The notes: generated from the letters alone by a model not told the origin. Positions 28,885 to 37,580 are shown, counted from the first letter of the stretch. The stretch: 64,000 nt of DNA from Thalassotalea insulae (GCF_030161395.1 NZ_BSST01000001.1:3038001-3102000), one strand, 5' to 3'. Made by a program: numbers and translations.

Positions 28885-29044
28885 TAATTATCAGCACTCT
28901 TTATTGCAGAGATATAGTATTATATTCTTGTTTATCATCGCACAAGCAAATTCTAATTTCATTATTTAGTCGCAAACACAGAAATAATAGTAGGCGATTT
29001 AGTGAAGATAGAGACGTTAGAGTTAATGAATCTTAGGGAAGTTA

Positions 29045-31240
29045 ATGGTTTCGGTTCGAAAATCTCACCAAATGACACAGACAAGTTTTGCTCATTGGCT
29101 TAAGACATTGGAAATTGACGAGAGCAAACGGCAGCTACTAGAGCAAATCTGGCAGTCAGCAGAAGCTGACTTTGAGATTGAGCAGGAGTGTCAGACCAAA
29201 TCGCTAGAGATGGTTGAAATTCTAGCGAGTTTAAATCTTGATAAAGATTCACTGGCTGCGGCATTTTTAATTCCGTTAATTGAGTATCAGCACCTGACAC
29301 TGGAAGATGTTGAAGAGAAATATTCTAAAGACATCTTATTACTGTGCCAGGGAGTGGGTCAGATGGATGCTATTAAAACCTTACAGCAAGGCCAGCGTAG
29401 CAAAGTCTCAGAAAATCAGGTAGATAATATCCGTCGTATGCTATTGGCTATGGTGGAGGATGTTCGTTCAGTGGTGATCAAACTGGCCGAACGCTTATGC
29501 TATTTGCGGATAGTGAAAAATGCCGATGAAGAAACCCGGGTACTGGCGGCAAAAGAAACCAGCAATATTTACGCGCCGCTTGCTAATCGTCTTGGTATTG
29601 GTCAGCTAAAATGGGAGCTGGAAGATATCGCGTTTCGTTATCTTCATCCAGATGTTTATAAAAGTATCGCTAAGCAATTGGACGAAAAACGTTTGGACCG
29701 CGAACAGTACATGGTTGATTTCGTAGACAACTTATCGAAGCAACTAGATGCCGCTAATATCAGTGGTGAAGTCTATGGCCGACCTAAACATATTTATAGT
29801 ATTTGGAAAAAAATGCAGCAAAAATCGCTGGATTTTGAGCAGTTATTTGATGTCAGGGCAGTGCGCATTGTTGTTGATAAACTACAAGATTGCTACGGCG
29901 CATTAGGCATAGTACATACCAGTTGGAAGCATTTAGCAAATGAGTTCGATGATTATGTCGCCACGCCTAAAGCTAATGGCTATCAATCGATTCATACTGT
30001 GGTGGTTGGGCCTGAGGGCAAGACGGTTGAAATTCAAATCAGAACTAAACAAATGCATGAAGATGCTGAGCTAGGGGTCGCTGCTCATTGGCGCTATAAA
30101 GAAGGCTCTGCGCACGGTAAGACCAGTGGCTTTGACGAAAAAATTAGCTGGCTGCGCAAAATTTTACAATGGCAGGAAGATGTCAGTGAAAGCGGCGAGA
30201 TTGTCGATGAGTTACGTAGTCAGGTATTTGAAGACCGTATTTATGTCTTTACCCCTAATGGTGATGTCATCGATTTACCGAGCGGTGCGACCCCGCTGGA
30301 TTTTGCTTACTATATCCATTCCAATGTCGGCCACTGTTGTATCGGTGCGAAAGTATTTGGTCGAATTGTACCTTTTACCTATAAATTGCAAACTGGCGAT
30401 CAGGTCGAGATTTTGACGACTAAAACGCCGAATCCGAGTCGGGACTGGCTTAATCCCAATTTACATTATATTCATACGCCACGAGCGCGAGCGAAAGTTC
30501 AGCACTTTTTTAAACAGCTGGACAGAGATAAACATATTACGCTTGGAAAAGAGCAATTAGAGCAAGAGCTGGCTAAGCTCTCACTAGAAAAAGTCGATTT
30601 ATTGGCCGCTACAGCGCGTTATAATGTTAATAATATTGACGATTTATATGCCGCTATTGGTTCGGGTAATGCAAGATTACAGCAAGTCGTCAATTATCTG
30701 CAGCTATTGGATGATAAAACCAAACCGCCAAGTGATATCGATCCTCAAAGCTTGGTGAAATCTCCCAGTTCACAACATAAAACCGCCGTTGATAATAATG
30801 GTATTACTGTCTCAGGTGTAGGTAACTTATTGACACATATGGCGAAATGCTGCCATCCAGTCCCTGGTGATGACATTCTCGGCTTTATTACTCAAGGACG
30901 GGGAATATCCGTTCATCGGCGCGATTGCGAACAATTGGGCCATTCGCTGCATCAACACCCTGAACGGGAAGTGGAAGTGCAGTGGGGGGAGCAAGGTAAT
31001 CAAGGCTATCGAGTGTCGATTCAAATTCTCGCGGTTGACCGTCAGGGCTTAGTTCGTGATGTATCCACTATAGTGGCGAATGAAAGGGTGAGTATTTTTG
31101 GTATGGAAAGTCACTGTGATCCTGGTAGACAAACTGTGGTGATGTCACTGAAAATCGAAATAGCCAATAACGATATGCTTACCCGTTTAATCGCCAAATT
31201 ACAGCAACTTGATGATGTTGTTGAAGTTAAGCGTAGCTAA
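29045..31240 (+). CDS. relA: GTP pyrophosphokinase RelA
   Basis: RelA makes (p)ppGpp on stalled ribosomes. The 731-residue protein begins MVSVRKSH, like E. coli MVAVR, which supports the start. It contains a pseudo-hydrolase domain without the HD motif ('FLIPLIEYQHL'), the synthetase domain (about 230-380, with 'YGRPKHIYSIWKKMQ', 'VRIVVDKLQDCYGALGIVH' and 'GYQSIHTVVVGPEGK') and TGS (about 398-460). Zinc-finger/helical regions with 'MAKCCHPVPGDDILGF' and a C-terminal ACT domain (about 655-730) complete it. Loss of the HD pair marks it as RelA rather than SpoT. mazG follows after 40 bases. Confidence 0.97.
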   Translation: MVSVRKSHQMTQTSFAHWLKTLEIDESKRQLLEQIWQSAEADFEIEQECQTKSLEMVEILASLNLDKDSLAAAFLIPLIEYQHLTLEDVEEKYSKDILLLCQGVGQMDAIKTLQQGQRSKVSENQVDNIRRMLLAMVEDVRSVVIKLAERLCYLRIVKNADEETRVLAAKETSNIYAPLANRLGIGQLKWELEDIAFRYLHPDVYKSIAKQLDEKRLDREQYMVDFVDNLSKQLDAANISGEVYGRPKHIYSIWKKMQQKSLDFEQLFDVRAVRIVVDKLQDCYGALGIVHTSWKHLANEFDDYVATPKANGYQSIHTVVVGPEGKTVEIQIRTKQMHEDAELGVAAHWRYKEGSAHGKTSGFDEKISWLRKILQWQEDVSESGEIVDELRSQVFEDRIYVFTPNGDVIDLPSGATPLDFAYYIHSNVGHCCIGAKVFGRIVPFTYKLQTGDQVEILTTKTPNPSRDWLNPNLHYIHTPRARAKVQHFFKQLDRDKHITLGKEQLEQELAKLSLEKVDLLAATARYNVNNIDDLYAAIGSGNARLQQVVNYLQLLDDKTKPPSDIDPQSLVKSPSSQHKTAVDNNGITVSGVGNLLTHMAKCCHPVPGDDILGFITQGRGISVHRRDCEQLGHSLHQHPEREVEVQWGEQGNQGYRVSIQILAVDRQGLVRDVSTIVANERVSIFGMESHCDPGRQTVVMSLKIEIANNDMLTRLIAKLQQLDDVVEVKRS

Positions 31241-31280
31241 ATTTGTGACCTTAGACTGTAAAAATTAAAGTGAAAATAAG

Positions 31281-32090
31281 ATGTTAAATGATAAACCTTC
31301 TATTGAGAAGTTACGCTGGATCATGGCTCAGCTTCGTGATCCTGCTATCGGTTGCCCGTGGGATTTAAAACAAGATTTCGCCACTATTGTGCCTCATACC
31401 ATAGAAGAAGCATATGAAGTCGCGGATGCAATTGAACAGGCGTTGAGTTCTGGAGACTTTAGTGAGTTAGAAAAAGAATTAGGTGATTTATTATTTCAGG
31501 TAATTTTTTATAGTCAGCTTGGACAAGAGCGGCAAGAGTTTGATTTTGATTCTGTGGTTGCTGCGGTTTGTGAAAAGTTGATTCGCCGGCACCCGCATGT
31601 GTTTGCTGATAAGTCATTAGCAACAGATGCTGAAATCAAAGCTAACTGGGAAAATGAAAAAGCAAAAGAGCGTCAGGCAAAAAATAATGACCAGCCGCTT
31701 AGTATTTTGGCAGATATTCCGAATAGTTTACCGGCGCTCTCCCGAGCAGCAAAAATACAAAAACGATGTGCGCATGTTGGCTTTGATTGGCACTCTATCG
31801 ATGATGTTTTTGCGAAAGTGCAGGAAGAAGTGACAGAAGTTGAACATGAATTGCACGATAATCCACAAGCATTGGCAGAAGAGTTAGGCGATTTGATGTT
31901 TGCCGTGGTGAATTTGTGTCGTCACGCAAAACAAGATCCTGAACAGCTATTACGTCAGGCAAATACTAAGTTTACTAAACGTTTTCAGCAAGTAGAACAA
32001 CAAGTATCTGCCGCTAACAAAGCTTTTACAGAGCACACGCTAGATGAATTGGAAGCATACTGGCAAGTAGCGAAGAAAGAGGAATACTAA
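31281..32090 (+). CDS. mazG: Nucleoside triphosphate pyrophosphohydrolase MazG
   Basis: MazG hydrolyses (d)NTPs to NMP and pyrophosphate and, in E. coli, moderates ppGpp effects. The 269-residue product has two tandem all-alpha MazG domains. Each has the E-E-x-x-E...E-x-x-D metal signature: 'HTIEEAYEVADAI' with 'ELEKELGDLLFQVIFYSQ', and 'VQEEVTEVEHEL' with 'LAEELGDLMFAVVN'. It is 40 bases after relA and probably co-transcribed. In E. coli pyrG-eno follow; here a crotonase follows after one base, so synteny breaks at this point. Confidence 0.96.
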   Translation: MLNDKPSIEKLRWIMAQLRDPAIGCPWDLKQDFATIVPHTIEEAYEVADAIEQALSSGDFSELEKELGDLLFQVIFYSQLGQERQEFDFDSVVAAVCEKLIRRHPHVFADKSLATDAEIKANWENEKAKERQAKNNDQPLSILADIPNSLPALSRAAKIQKRCAHVGFDWHSIDDVFAKVQEEVTEVEHELHDNPQALAEELGDLMFAVVNLCRHAKQDPEQLLRQANTKFTKRFQQVEQQVSAANKAFTEHTLDELEAYWQVAKKEEY

Positions 32091-32091
32091 G

Positions 32092-32889
32092 ATGGATATC
32101 CCGGTACTGAGTGATTGCTTATTAGAGCTAGACAAGCAAATAGCCAGGTTAACTTTTAATCGTCATGATGTACGTAATGCCTTAACCGGTACCGCGATTA
32201 CCGATGATATAGTTAAAACGGTCAACTGGATCAATAAAAAGCAAGATATTGCGGTGTTGATTATTACCGGCGAGGGTTCGGCATTTTCGGCTGGCGGTAA
32301 TATTAAAGATATGGCGCAGCGTAGCGGAGATTTTTCAGGCGATGTTGCTGAGTTAGCATACAGATATCGACTGGGTATTCAACGAATTCCGCTGGCGTTA
32401 CATCAATGTGAAGTACCTGTGATTGCTGCGGTTAATGGCCCTGCGATAGGGGCGGGGTTTGATGTCGCTAATATGTGTGATCTGAGGATAGCTTCAACAA
32501 AGGCTAAATTTGGTGAGACTTTTGCTAATCTTGGCTTGATCCCCGGTGATGGTGGTGCCTGGTTTATGCAGCGCAATATTGGTTATCAACAAGCAGCGGC
32601 ATTAACTTTTACCGGGCGGGTGATAGATGCAGATGAAGCACTGAAACTTGGTGTGGTATTGGAAGTCGTAGAGCCAGAGCTATTACAACAACATTGCTTA
32701 ACGTTAGCGACTGAAATGGCATCAAAGCCAACCGCATCATTAAGATTAACTAAACGTTTAATGAAGATAGCACAGCGTACGCAATTACCGGACTTTTTGG
32801 ATATCTGTGCTGTATTTCAGGGCATGTGTCATAACAATCCAGAACATTTAACGGCGGTTAATCAAATGCTTGATAAATTAGCGAAGTAG
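32092..32889 (+). CDS. Crotonase-family protein (enoyl-CoA hydratase-like)
   Basis: This 265-residue protein has the crotonase fold: oxyanion-hole segments 'FSAGGNIKDM' (about 65-74) and 'AAVNGPAIGAGFD' (112-124), and the family 'GLIPGDGGAWF' loop. The two catalytic glutamates of classical enoyl-CoA hydratase (rat E144 and E164) align with D124 and F144. So simple hydratase activity is doubtful, and another CoA-ester reaction such as isomerisation or hydrolysis is possible. It begins one base after the mazG stop, so it is likely co-transcribed. The iron alcohol dehydrogenase follows after 109 bases. Confidence 0.82.
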   Translation: MDIPVLSDCLLELDKQIARLTFNRHDVRNALTGTAITDDIVKTVNWINKKQDIAVLIITGEGSAFSAGGNIKDMAQRSGDFSGDVAELAYRYRLGIQRIPLALHQCEVPVIAAVNGPAIGAGFDVANMCDLRIASTKAKFGETFANLGLIPGDGGAWFMQRNIGYQQAAALTFTGRVIDADEALKLGVVLEVVEPELLQQHCLTLATEMASKPTASLRLTKRLMKIAQRTQLPDFLDICAVFQGMCHNNPEHLTAVNQMLDKLAK

Positions 32890-32998
32890 TTAATTTAAGT
32901 CGTATAAGTAAGTTATTTCTTATTGGTTTGACCAGTTGACAAAAAAAGGTGTTCACAGTTTAATGGGACTTTACTAATAAAAATAAGAAAGGCCTGCT

Positions 32999-34186
32999 GT
33001 GTTACATCATCTTGTCATTGCTATTCGCCGCTATCTTAATCAGCTGATCACTATTCCTTTTCCTCAACTGATATCCGGTGAAGGTCAATTATCTGCGGTC
33101 ACCGATGCACTTCAACAGGCTAACCGGAAAAAAGTGCTGATTGTTAGTGATAAAGAATTGTCTAGGCTTGGTTTCACTTCGCAGTTAAGTGAAATAGTAG
33201 CGCATGCGGCGATTGAGTTTTATATTTTTGATGATGTCACACCAGATCCCTCAATAGAAACTGTGGCTCAGGGAGCGCAATGTTATCAAGAGCAGCAATG
33301 TGATAGTGTGATTGCGCTTGGTGGTGGTTCCGTGATTGATTGTGCTAAGGCAATTGCTGCCAGTGTCGTGAAAAATAAACCGATTAAAGCATTAGCTGGT
33401 TTATTTAAAATACGTAAGCCATTGCCGCTTTTTATTGCGGTGCCAACTACCGCAGGCACTGGTTCTGAAGGTACCTTAGTCGCGGTGATAAGTGATAAAG
33501 AGCAACAAAAAAAATTTACTGTCGTCGATCCTTGTTTGGTGCCAAAAATAGCAATTTTAGATCCGTTATTAATGCTCGGTTTGCCAGCATATATCACCGC
33601 ACATACCGGTATTGATGCTCTTACTCATGCGATTGAGTCTTATATTGGTCGCCATAGTAATAGCTTAACGAAAGATTATAGTGTTGGCGCGATCAAACGA
33701 ATATTTGAATATTTACCACTTGCTTTTACTCAAGGAAATAATGTTAAAGCGCGTAGTGAAATGGCGTTAGCTAGCTACTATGCAGGACTTGCTTTTACTC
33801 GAACTTCTGTCGGCTATGTGCATGCCATTGCCCATCAGTTAGGGGCTATTTACCATATACCTCATGGGCTGGCAAATGCCGTTGTATTAACTCATGTACT
33901 TGATTTTTCTTTCGACAAGGCATATCCGGCGTATGCGGACATTGCTTATCAAACAGGACTTGCTAATAAAACAGATGATAGCAAGCAAGCGGCAATGGCA
34001 TTTGTTGAAAAAGTAACATCACTGGCTAAGCAACTTAACATTCCTGAAACTTTCCAAGAACTTAAGGCCGAGGATATTGATGATATCGCGCAACGGGCAA
34101 TTAAAGAAGCGTATTGTGATTATCCGGTGCCTAAAGTCATGTCGGTTAACCAATGCCGAATAATACTAGAAAAACTGCTCCCGTAA
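32999..34186 (+). CDS. Iron-containing (group III) alcohol dehydrogenase
   Basis: The 395-residue product is a group III metal-dependent dehydrogenase. It has the NAD(P) motif GGGSVIDCAKAIA (about 103-115), the 'PTTAGTGSEGT' loop, and the metal-binding region 'HTGIDALTHAIES' plus 'HAIAHQLGAIYHIPHG' with the ligating histidines. Such enzymes reduce aldehydes or oxidise alcohols in the cytoplasm; the substrate is unknown. The start is a GTG preceded by agaaagg. Pairing with a crotonase hints at a CoA or aldehyde pathway but proves none. Confidence 0.86.
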   Translation: MLHHLVIAIRRYLNQLITIPFPQLISGEGQLSAVTDALQQANRKKVLIVSDKELSRLGFTSQLSEIVAHAAIEFYIFDDVTPDPSIETVAQGAQCYQEQQCDSVIALGGGSVIDCAKAIAASVVKNKPIKALAGLFKIRKPLPLFIAVPTTAGTGSEGTLVAVISDKEQQKKFTVVDPCLVPKIAILDPLLMLGLPAYITAHTGIDALTHAIESYIGRHSNSLTKDYSVGAIKRIFEYLPLAFTQGNNVKARSEMALASYYAGLAFTRTSVGYVHAIAHQLGAIYHIPHGLANAVVLTHVLDFSFDKAYPAYADIAYQTGLANKTDDSKQAAMAFVEKVTSLAKQLNIPETFQELKAEDIDDIAQRAIKEAYCDYPVPKVMSVNQCRIILEKLLP

Positions 34187-34414
34187 ATTAAGTTGGTTAC
34201 CCCCCCATATAGTAAGTTAAAACAACTCTCGAATAGTTAAATTATTGCTCCTAGGAGAGCAATGTTATGGTATTTATCTTGCTCTATTGCTAAGTATTAT
34301 AAATAGTAAATAAGTTATAGTGCGCAAGCTTTACATCGGTTGATAGATAAACACGCTATTATAAAGAAAATATCAATGTTGGCTGGCTAACTGGCCAAGG
34401 AACTAAGGATTTTC

Positions 34415-34951
34415 ATGAATCAGAAAGCTATTGCAATACTTGGTGACTATAAAGAATTTTATACATTACAGGCCCAACGGTTACAAAAACTTGGTATTGA
34501 TATAGAAGGTTTAGCGGTCAGTCATTTGGCTTTTCGTACTGAGACGCTTGCTGAATACTTGGTTGTCCGCAAGAAACTTGAAACCATATGTTCAGCTAAT
34601 GTTGAAAATACTTGGAATGGCAGACCGATATCAAAGCTTCTTTTAAAAGAGCCATTACAGTTATCTCAAAAGGCTACAACTTCTTTGATAGAACTTATTC
34701 CACCAGTTCATCAATGCGTCTATAAAATGGGCTTGGAACATTTAGGGATTGTTATAGGAGCAACTTTTGCAGAGTTTGGGAGATTGCATTGTGATAAGTT
34801 TTCGGGACAACAAGAGCAAAGTGAATTTTGTCAGCCGTACTTTATAACGTTTCCAGACCATACCAATGTAAAATTTTACCGATATTCATTACAGAAGGTA
34901 TGTGTGCTGGAAGGAAAACATTTCGATGATTTTTATCATGAAATTAATTAA
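34415..34951 (+). CDS. YecM-like protein (VOC/glyoxalase superfamily)
   Basis: The 178-residue protein resembles E. coli YecM. It shares the segments 'LGIDIEGLAVSHLAFRTET', 'NGRPISKLLLKEPLQL', 'SLIELIPP', 'GLEHLGIVI' and 'FPDHTNVKFYRYSLQ', which give the paired beta-alpha-beta pattern of the vicinal-oxygen-chelate fold. Histidines and glutamates at fold positions (H40 region, E114 region) could bind a metal, but no enzyme activity is known for YecM. It stands alone, 228 bases after the dehydrogenase, with an aaggaac ribosome-binding site. Confidence 0.7.
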   Translation: MNQKAIAILGDYKEFYTLQAQRLQKLGIDIEGLAVSHLAFRTETLAEYLVVRKKLETICSANVENTWNGRPISKLLLKEPLQLSQKATTSLIELIPPVHQCVYKMGLEHLGIVIGATFAEFGRLHCDKFSGQQEQSEFCQPYFITFPDHTNVKFYRYSLQKVCVLEGKHFDDFYHEIN

Positions 34952-34985
34952 AACATCATAGCTTTTTAGAATACTTGCCAGATAA

Positions 34986-35117
34986 ATGGGCATCCCAAAA
35001 ATCTATTCAGAACATTGCCAAGCAAGGCTAATTAGATATTTCTTTGAGGGGGACGTTGAATCATCGACGCGGGCTTTTGACACCGAGGTTGTTTTATTAC
35101 CAAACTCAGTAAATTGA
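34986..35117 (+). other. 43-codon ORF of doubtful status, possible gene remnant
   Basis: An ATG-initiated frame in the gap between the YecM-like gene and hsp20 encodes 43 residues with the core 'ARLIRYFFEGDVESSTRAF'. No good ribosome-binding site precedes it. It could be a chance frame or the decayed end of a larger gene; I recognise no family. Confidence 0.2.
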
Positions 35118-35123
35118 ATAACT

Positions 35124-35166
35124 AACAGCCAAACTTGATAAAGTGTTGCAATCAAATTTGGCTGTT
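35124..35166. other. Long imperfect hairpin between convergent yecM-like and hsp20 genes
   Basis: Arms of 16 bases (35124-35139 and 35151-35166) pair with a single mismatch around an 11-base loop; the outer ten bases (aacagccaaa / tttggctgtt) are perfect. There is no T-run on either side. It may stop or protect transcripts of both converging genes. Confidence 0.55.
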
Positions 35167-35201
35167 TCAATTAACACTATTAGGATAGATTAATGTTGCT
35201 A

Positions 35202-35624
35202 TTAATTTATCTTTATCCGACGTTTTTCCTGTTCTTGCTCAACCACTTTGGGGGCGCTGAGTTTAAGCAGACCATCTTCAAATTTTGCATCAATGTCTTG
35301 AGCGCTGACATTGTTACCAACAGTAAAACTTCTACTGAAAAAGCCGGTGCGACGTTCTCTGCGGATAACTTTGTCTTTTTCAGATTTAGTTTCTTCATTG
35401 GTTTTCGCTTCGATGGTGAGAACGCCATCGTGCAATTGCACAGAAACATCATCTTTTTTAACTCCAGGTAGTTCGGCGAGAATTTCGTAATGATCTTCCT
35501 TGTCGGTTATATCGACTCTTGGCGCAAAAAAGCTTTTTTCATCGCTTTTATGCTTATTGCTTAGGAAGTTATCAAAGAAATTATCCATATCGAACCATTG
35601 TTCACGAGGTAATAAGCTCATCAT
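35202..35624 (-). CDS. Hsp20/alpha-crystallin family small heat-shock protein
   Basis: Small heat-shock proteins bind unfolding proteins without ATP. The 140-residue product has an N-terminal arm and an alpha-crystallin domain (about 35-130, with 'PRVDITDKEDHYEILAELPG' segments, 'GVLTIEAKTNEE' and 'FSRSFTVG'). It ends with the characteristic 'AQDIDAKFEDGLLKLSAPK' region and a short basic tail. An aaggag ribosome-binding site precedes the ATG. I could not find a sigma-32 consensus upstream, so heat regulation is not shown by the sequence. Confidence 0.93.
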   Translation of the reverse strand: MMSLLPREQWFDMDNFFDNFLSNKHKSDEKSFFAPRVDITDKEDHYEILAELPGVKKDDVSVQLHDGVLTIEAKTNEETKSEKDKVIRRERRTGFFSRSFTVGNNVSAQDIDAKFEDGLLKLSAPKVVEQEQEKRRIKIN

Positions 35625-35800
35625 TTGCTCCTTAACTTTATTTGGATCACGCTATTAATATAAGGTTAAAATTTAATCATTAAAGTCTATTTTCCAATTA
35701 AAATAACGAATATTGATCCAGATTAATAAATGAACTATTTTGTAAAAGTAGGTCAGTTTCTGGAATGAAATTTGACGCAAATTTTGTAAGAGCAAACAAC

Positions 35801-35828
35801 AAAAAAGCACGCTAAATTAGCGTGCTTT
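35801..35828 (-). terminator. Rho-independent terminator after yebC
   Basis: On the minus strand a 9-12 base stem (aaagcacgc / gcgtgcttt) with a short AT-rich loop is followed by six T. It lies 28 bases after the stop of the YebC-family gene. Confidence 0.85.
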
Positions 35829-35855
35829 AAGTTATCTTAATTATTGAGGTCTAAA

Positions 35856-36584
35856 TTAATCTTGCGGTAGTTCCGCATTATGATAAACGTTTTGTACGTC
35901 TTCACAGTCATCGAGCATTGCTAAAAACTTTTCAAAGTTTGCAATGTCATCTTCATTGGTTATTTCAGTATAAGTTTGCGGTACCCAAGTAATTTCTTCT
36001 ACTTCCAAATCATACTCTGGCATGCTCTCGGTAAACGCAGTTTTAATTTTGAAAAATTCGGTATGTGGTGCATGGACAGTAATGATTCCGTCTTCCAGCT
36101 CTACATCGGTGACGTCAATATCTGCCATCATCAGGTTTTCTAATACCGTTTCGTCGTCTTCGCCTTTAAATGCAAAAACTGCTTGATGATCAAACATATG
36201 CGATACCGTACCCGTGGAACCAATTTTTGAATTGGTTTTAGTAAAGCATTGACGGACATCTTTAATGGTGCGGTTGTTGTTATCGGTTAAACAATCGATG
36301 ATCACCATACAGTTACCTGGACCAAAACCTTCATAACGCGCCTCGGCATAATCTTCACCGCCCGTACCTTTAGCTTTTTCAATCGCTTTTTCAATAACGT
36401 GGCTTGGAACCTGATCTTTCTTCGCTTTTTCTATGGTGCGGCGCAGCGTTAAGTTACCGTCAGGGTCAACACCACCATTTTTCGCGATCACATAAATTTC
36501 TTTACCGTATTTAGAGTAAAGTTTGGTTTTTTGGCCCGCAGTTTTGGCCATGGATAATTTACGGTTTTGGTAAGCTCTGCCCAT
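35856..36584 (-). CDS. yebC: YebC/PmpR/TACO1-family regulatory protein
   Basis: The 242-residue product begins MGRAYQNRK and contains the family stretches 'KTKLYSKYGKEIYVIAKNGG', 'VPSHVIEKAIEKAKG', 'YEGFGPGNCMVIIDCLTDN' and 'FTKTNSKIGSTGTVSHMFD'. The family is described both as transcriptional regulators and, for related proteins, as translation factors that relieve ribosome stalling. This subgroup with the 'MGRAYQNRK' start is the YeeN-like type found as a second copy in many gammaproteobacteria, as far as I recall. It is monocistronic with its own terminator. Confidence 0.9.
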   Translation of the reverse strand: MGRAYQNRKLSMAKTAGQKTKLYSKYGKEIYVIAKNGGVDPDGNLTLRRTIEKAKKDQVPSHVIEKAIEKAKGTGGEDYAEARYEGFGPGNCMVIIDCLTDNNNRTIKDVRQCFTKTNSKIGSTGTVSHMFDHQAVFAFKGEDDETVLENLMMADIDVTDVELEDGIITVHAPHTEFFKIKTAFTESMPEYDLEVEEITWVPQTYTEITNEDDIANFEKFLAMLDDCEDVQNVYHNAELPQD

Positions 36585-36711
36585 CTTTTTTGATCTCGTA
36601 TCTTGTTTAAAACAAACTGGCAGAATTCTAACAGCCTATCGTCAGGCTTTCTAGGGGCGAGGTGTTTTTATTGGTGAAAATTACCGCTGGCAGAGTTGAA
36701 GAGTGTAACGA

Positions 36712-36747
36712 TAAAAAAAGGCGATAAGTGAGAATGTGCTTATCGCC
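36712..36747 (-). terminator. Rho-independent terminator of the secreted-repeat-protein operon
   Basis: The perfect 9-base stem ggcgataag (36720-36728) / cttatcgcc (36739-36747) has a 10-base loop. Read on the minus strand it is followed by TTTTTTT. It lies 24 bases beyond the stop of the 45-codon ORF and closes that transcript. Confidence 0.87.
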
Positions 36748-36770
36748 ATAATCAATAAGGAGTGCTCATC

Positions 36771-36908
36771 TTAAGTTACCTTATGCTGTCGATGTGTGCC
36801 CAAGGTGGATAATTGATAATGCTCCATATTCCATTGCGAGGTACTTAAGTGTTTAAGCTGATACAAAAACAGATAATATTGAGATACGGTTGTTATGATA
36901 ATGTTCAT
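36771..36908 (-). CDS. Small protein of 45 residues, unknown function
   Basis: This ORF starts at an ATG (36908) preceded by a strong gaggg ribosome-binding site at good spacing. It starts 8 bases after the stop of the secreted repeat protein gene and ends just before an intrinsic terminator. That layout makes it a plausible second cistron. The product is mostly polar, with a Tyr/Leu-rich N-terminal third ('SQYYLFLYQLKHLSTSQW'), too weak for a clear membrane helix. No family is recognised, and the short length keeps it uncertain. Confidence 0.5.
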   Translation of the reverse strand: MNIIITTVSQYYLFLYQLKHLSTSQWNMEHYQLSTLGTHRQHKVT

Positions 36909-36916
36909 AATTCCCT

Positions 36917-37459
36917 CTAGTCTGCTAAGCTTTCAACGCTATTGTCAGGTGAGTCAATCACGCGGATTGCTTTTTTGAAATACCTGATATTGTCGATAAC
37001 GATCTTATTACTTGATAAGGCTTTTGCCGTAGAGAAATCTTCATAGGCACTTAAGTTATCGTCATTTAAAAATCGGGCAATACCACGGTTGCTATAGGCC
37101 AGCGCTTTTAATTCTTTACCTTTTCTTCCTCGGGCTGCGTTGGAAGAAAGTGCAGATATTGCGCTAGTGCATGAACTTTCGGCAGCGGCTAATTTATAGG
37201 TTTTTATATGAGCGACACAGTACCCCATTAATCGTGCAAAACGATCGCTTGAAACTTTACTTGATAAATCTGTGAGTCCTTGATGGTAGTTGCCGGCAAT
37301 TAAATTTTCGCTCCCAACAGCATCTTGGATCACCGCGACGGTAAAGTTTTCATTGTTGGTGTTCGCTATTGCTGAGCTAGTGCAAAGTAATATGGTAGCG
37401 GGTAAGAAATTACTAAACAGTGAACTTATTTTTGAGCGTGTTTTTGAACTTGGCTTCAT
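36917..37459 (-). CDS. Secreted protein with TPR-like repeats, unknown function
   Basis: The 180-residue protein has an N-terminal signal peptide (about 1-32, hydrophobic core 'LPATILLCTSSAIAN'). It is therefore exported, most likely to the periplasm. The rest is helical with TPR-like pairs, for example 'LKALAYSNRGIARFLNDDN' followed by 'SAYEDFSTAKALSS'. Two cysteines in the mature part (in 'GYCVAHIK' and 'ESSCTSA') could form a disulfide. The ATG follows aaggaaaa. It is downstream of the LysR gene on the same strand with a 121-base gap that contains a perfect inverted repeat. Function unknown. Confidence 0.75.
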   Translation of the reverse strand: MKPSSKTRSKISSLFSNFLPATILLCTSSAIANTNNENFTVAVIQDAVGSENLIAGNYHQGLTDLSSKVSSDRFARLMGYCVAHIKTYKLAAAESSCTSAISALSSNAARGRKGKELKALAYSNRGIARFLNDDNLSAYEDFSTAKALSSNKIVIDNIRYFKKAIRVIDSPDNSVESLAD

Positions 37460-37488
37460 GGTGTTTTCCTTAATTAATCCGTTGAAAG

Positions 37489-37511
37489 AAACGTCAACTC
37501 AATTGACGTTT
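37489..37511 (-). promoter_or_regulatory. Perfect 9-bp inverted repeat upstream of the secreted repeat protein gene
   Basis: The arms aaacgtcaa (37489-37497) and ttgacgttt (37503-37511) enclose ctcaa, 30 bases before the gene's ATG. It could be a protein-binding operator, or the terminator of lysR if the following tctttc is a sufficient T-run. Confidence 0.45.
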
Positions 37512-37580
37512 ATCACTTTAAAAAAACACTGTTATGCTGACAAACGATTAAAATACACCTATAAAGTGAAATTTTTTCAT

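Noticed and set aside
34200..34206. Run of seven C after the alcohol dehydrogenase gene as a phase-variable tract
   Set aside because: It lies outside any coding region, downstream of the gene, so a length change would not switch a reading frame.
34986..35117. Transposase remnant downstream of the YecM-like gene
   Set aside because: The 43-codon frame has no recognisable transposase motif and no terminal inverted repeats nearby; listed only as a doubtful ORF.
35193..35471. Plus-strand ORF of 92 codons across the hsp20 gene
   Set aside because: It is the reverse-strand shadow of hsp20, whose alpha-crystallin sequence is clearly coding; the shadow has no family match.
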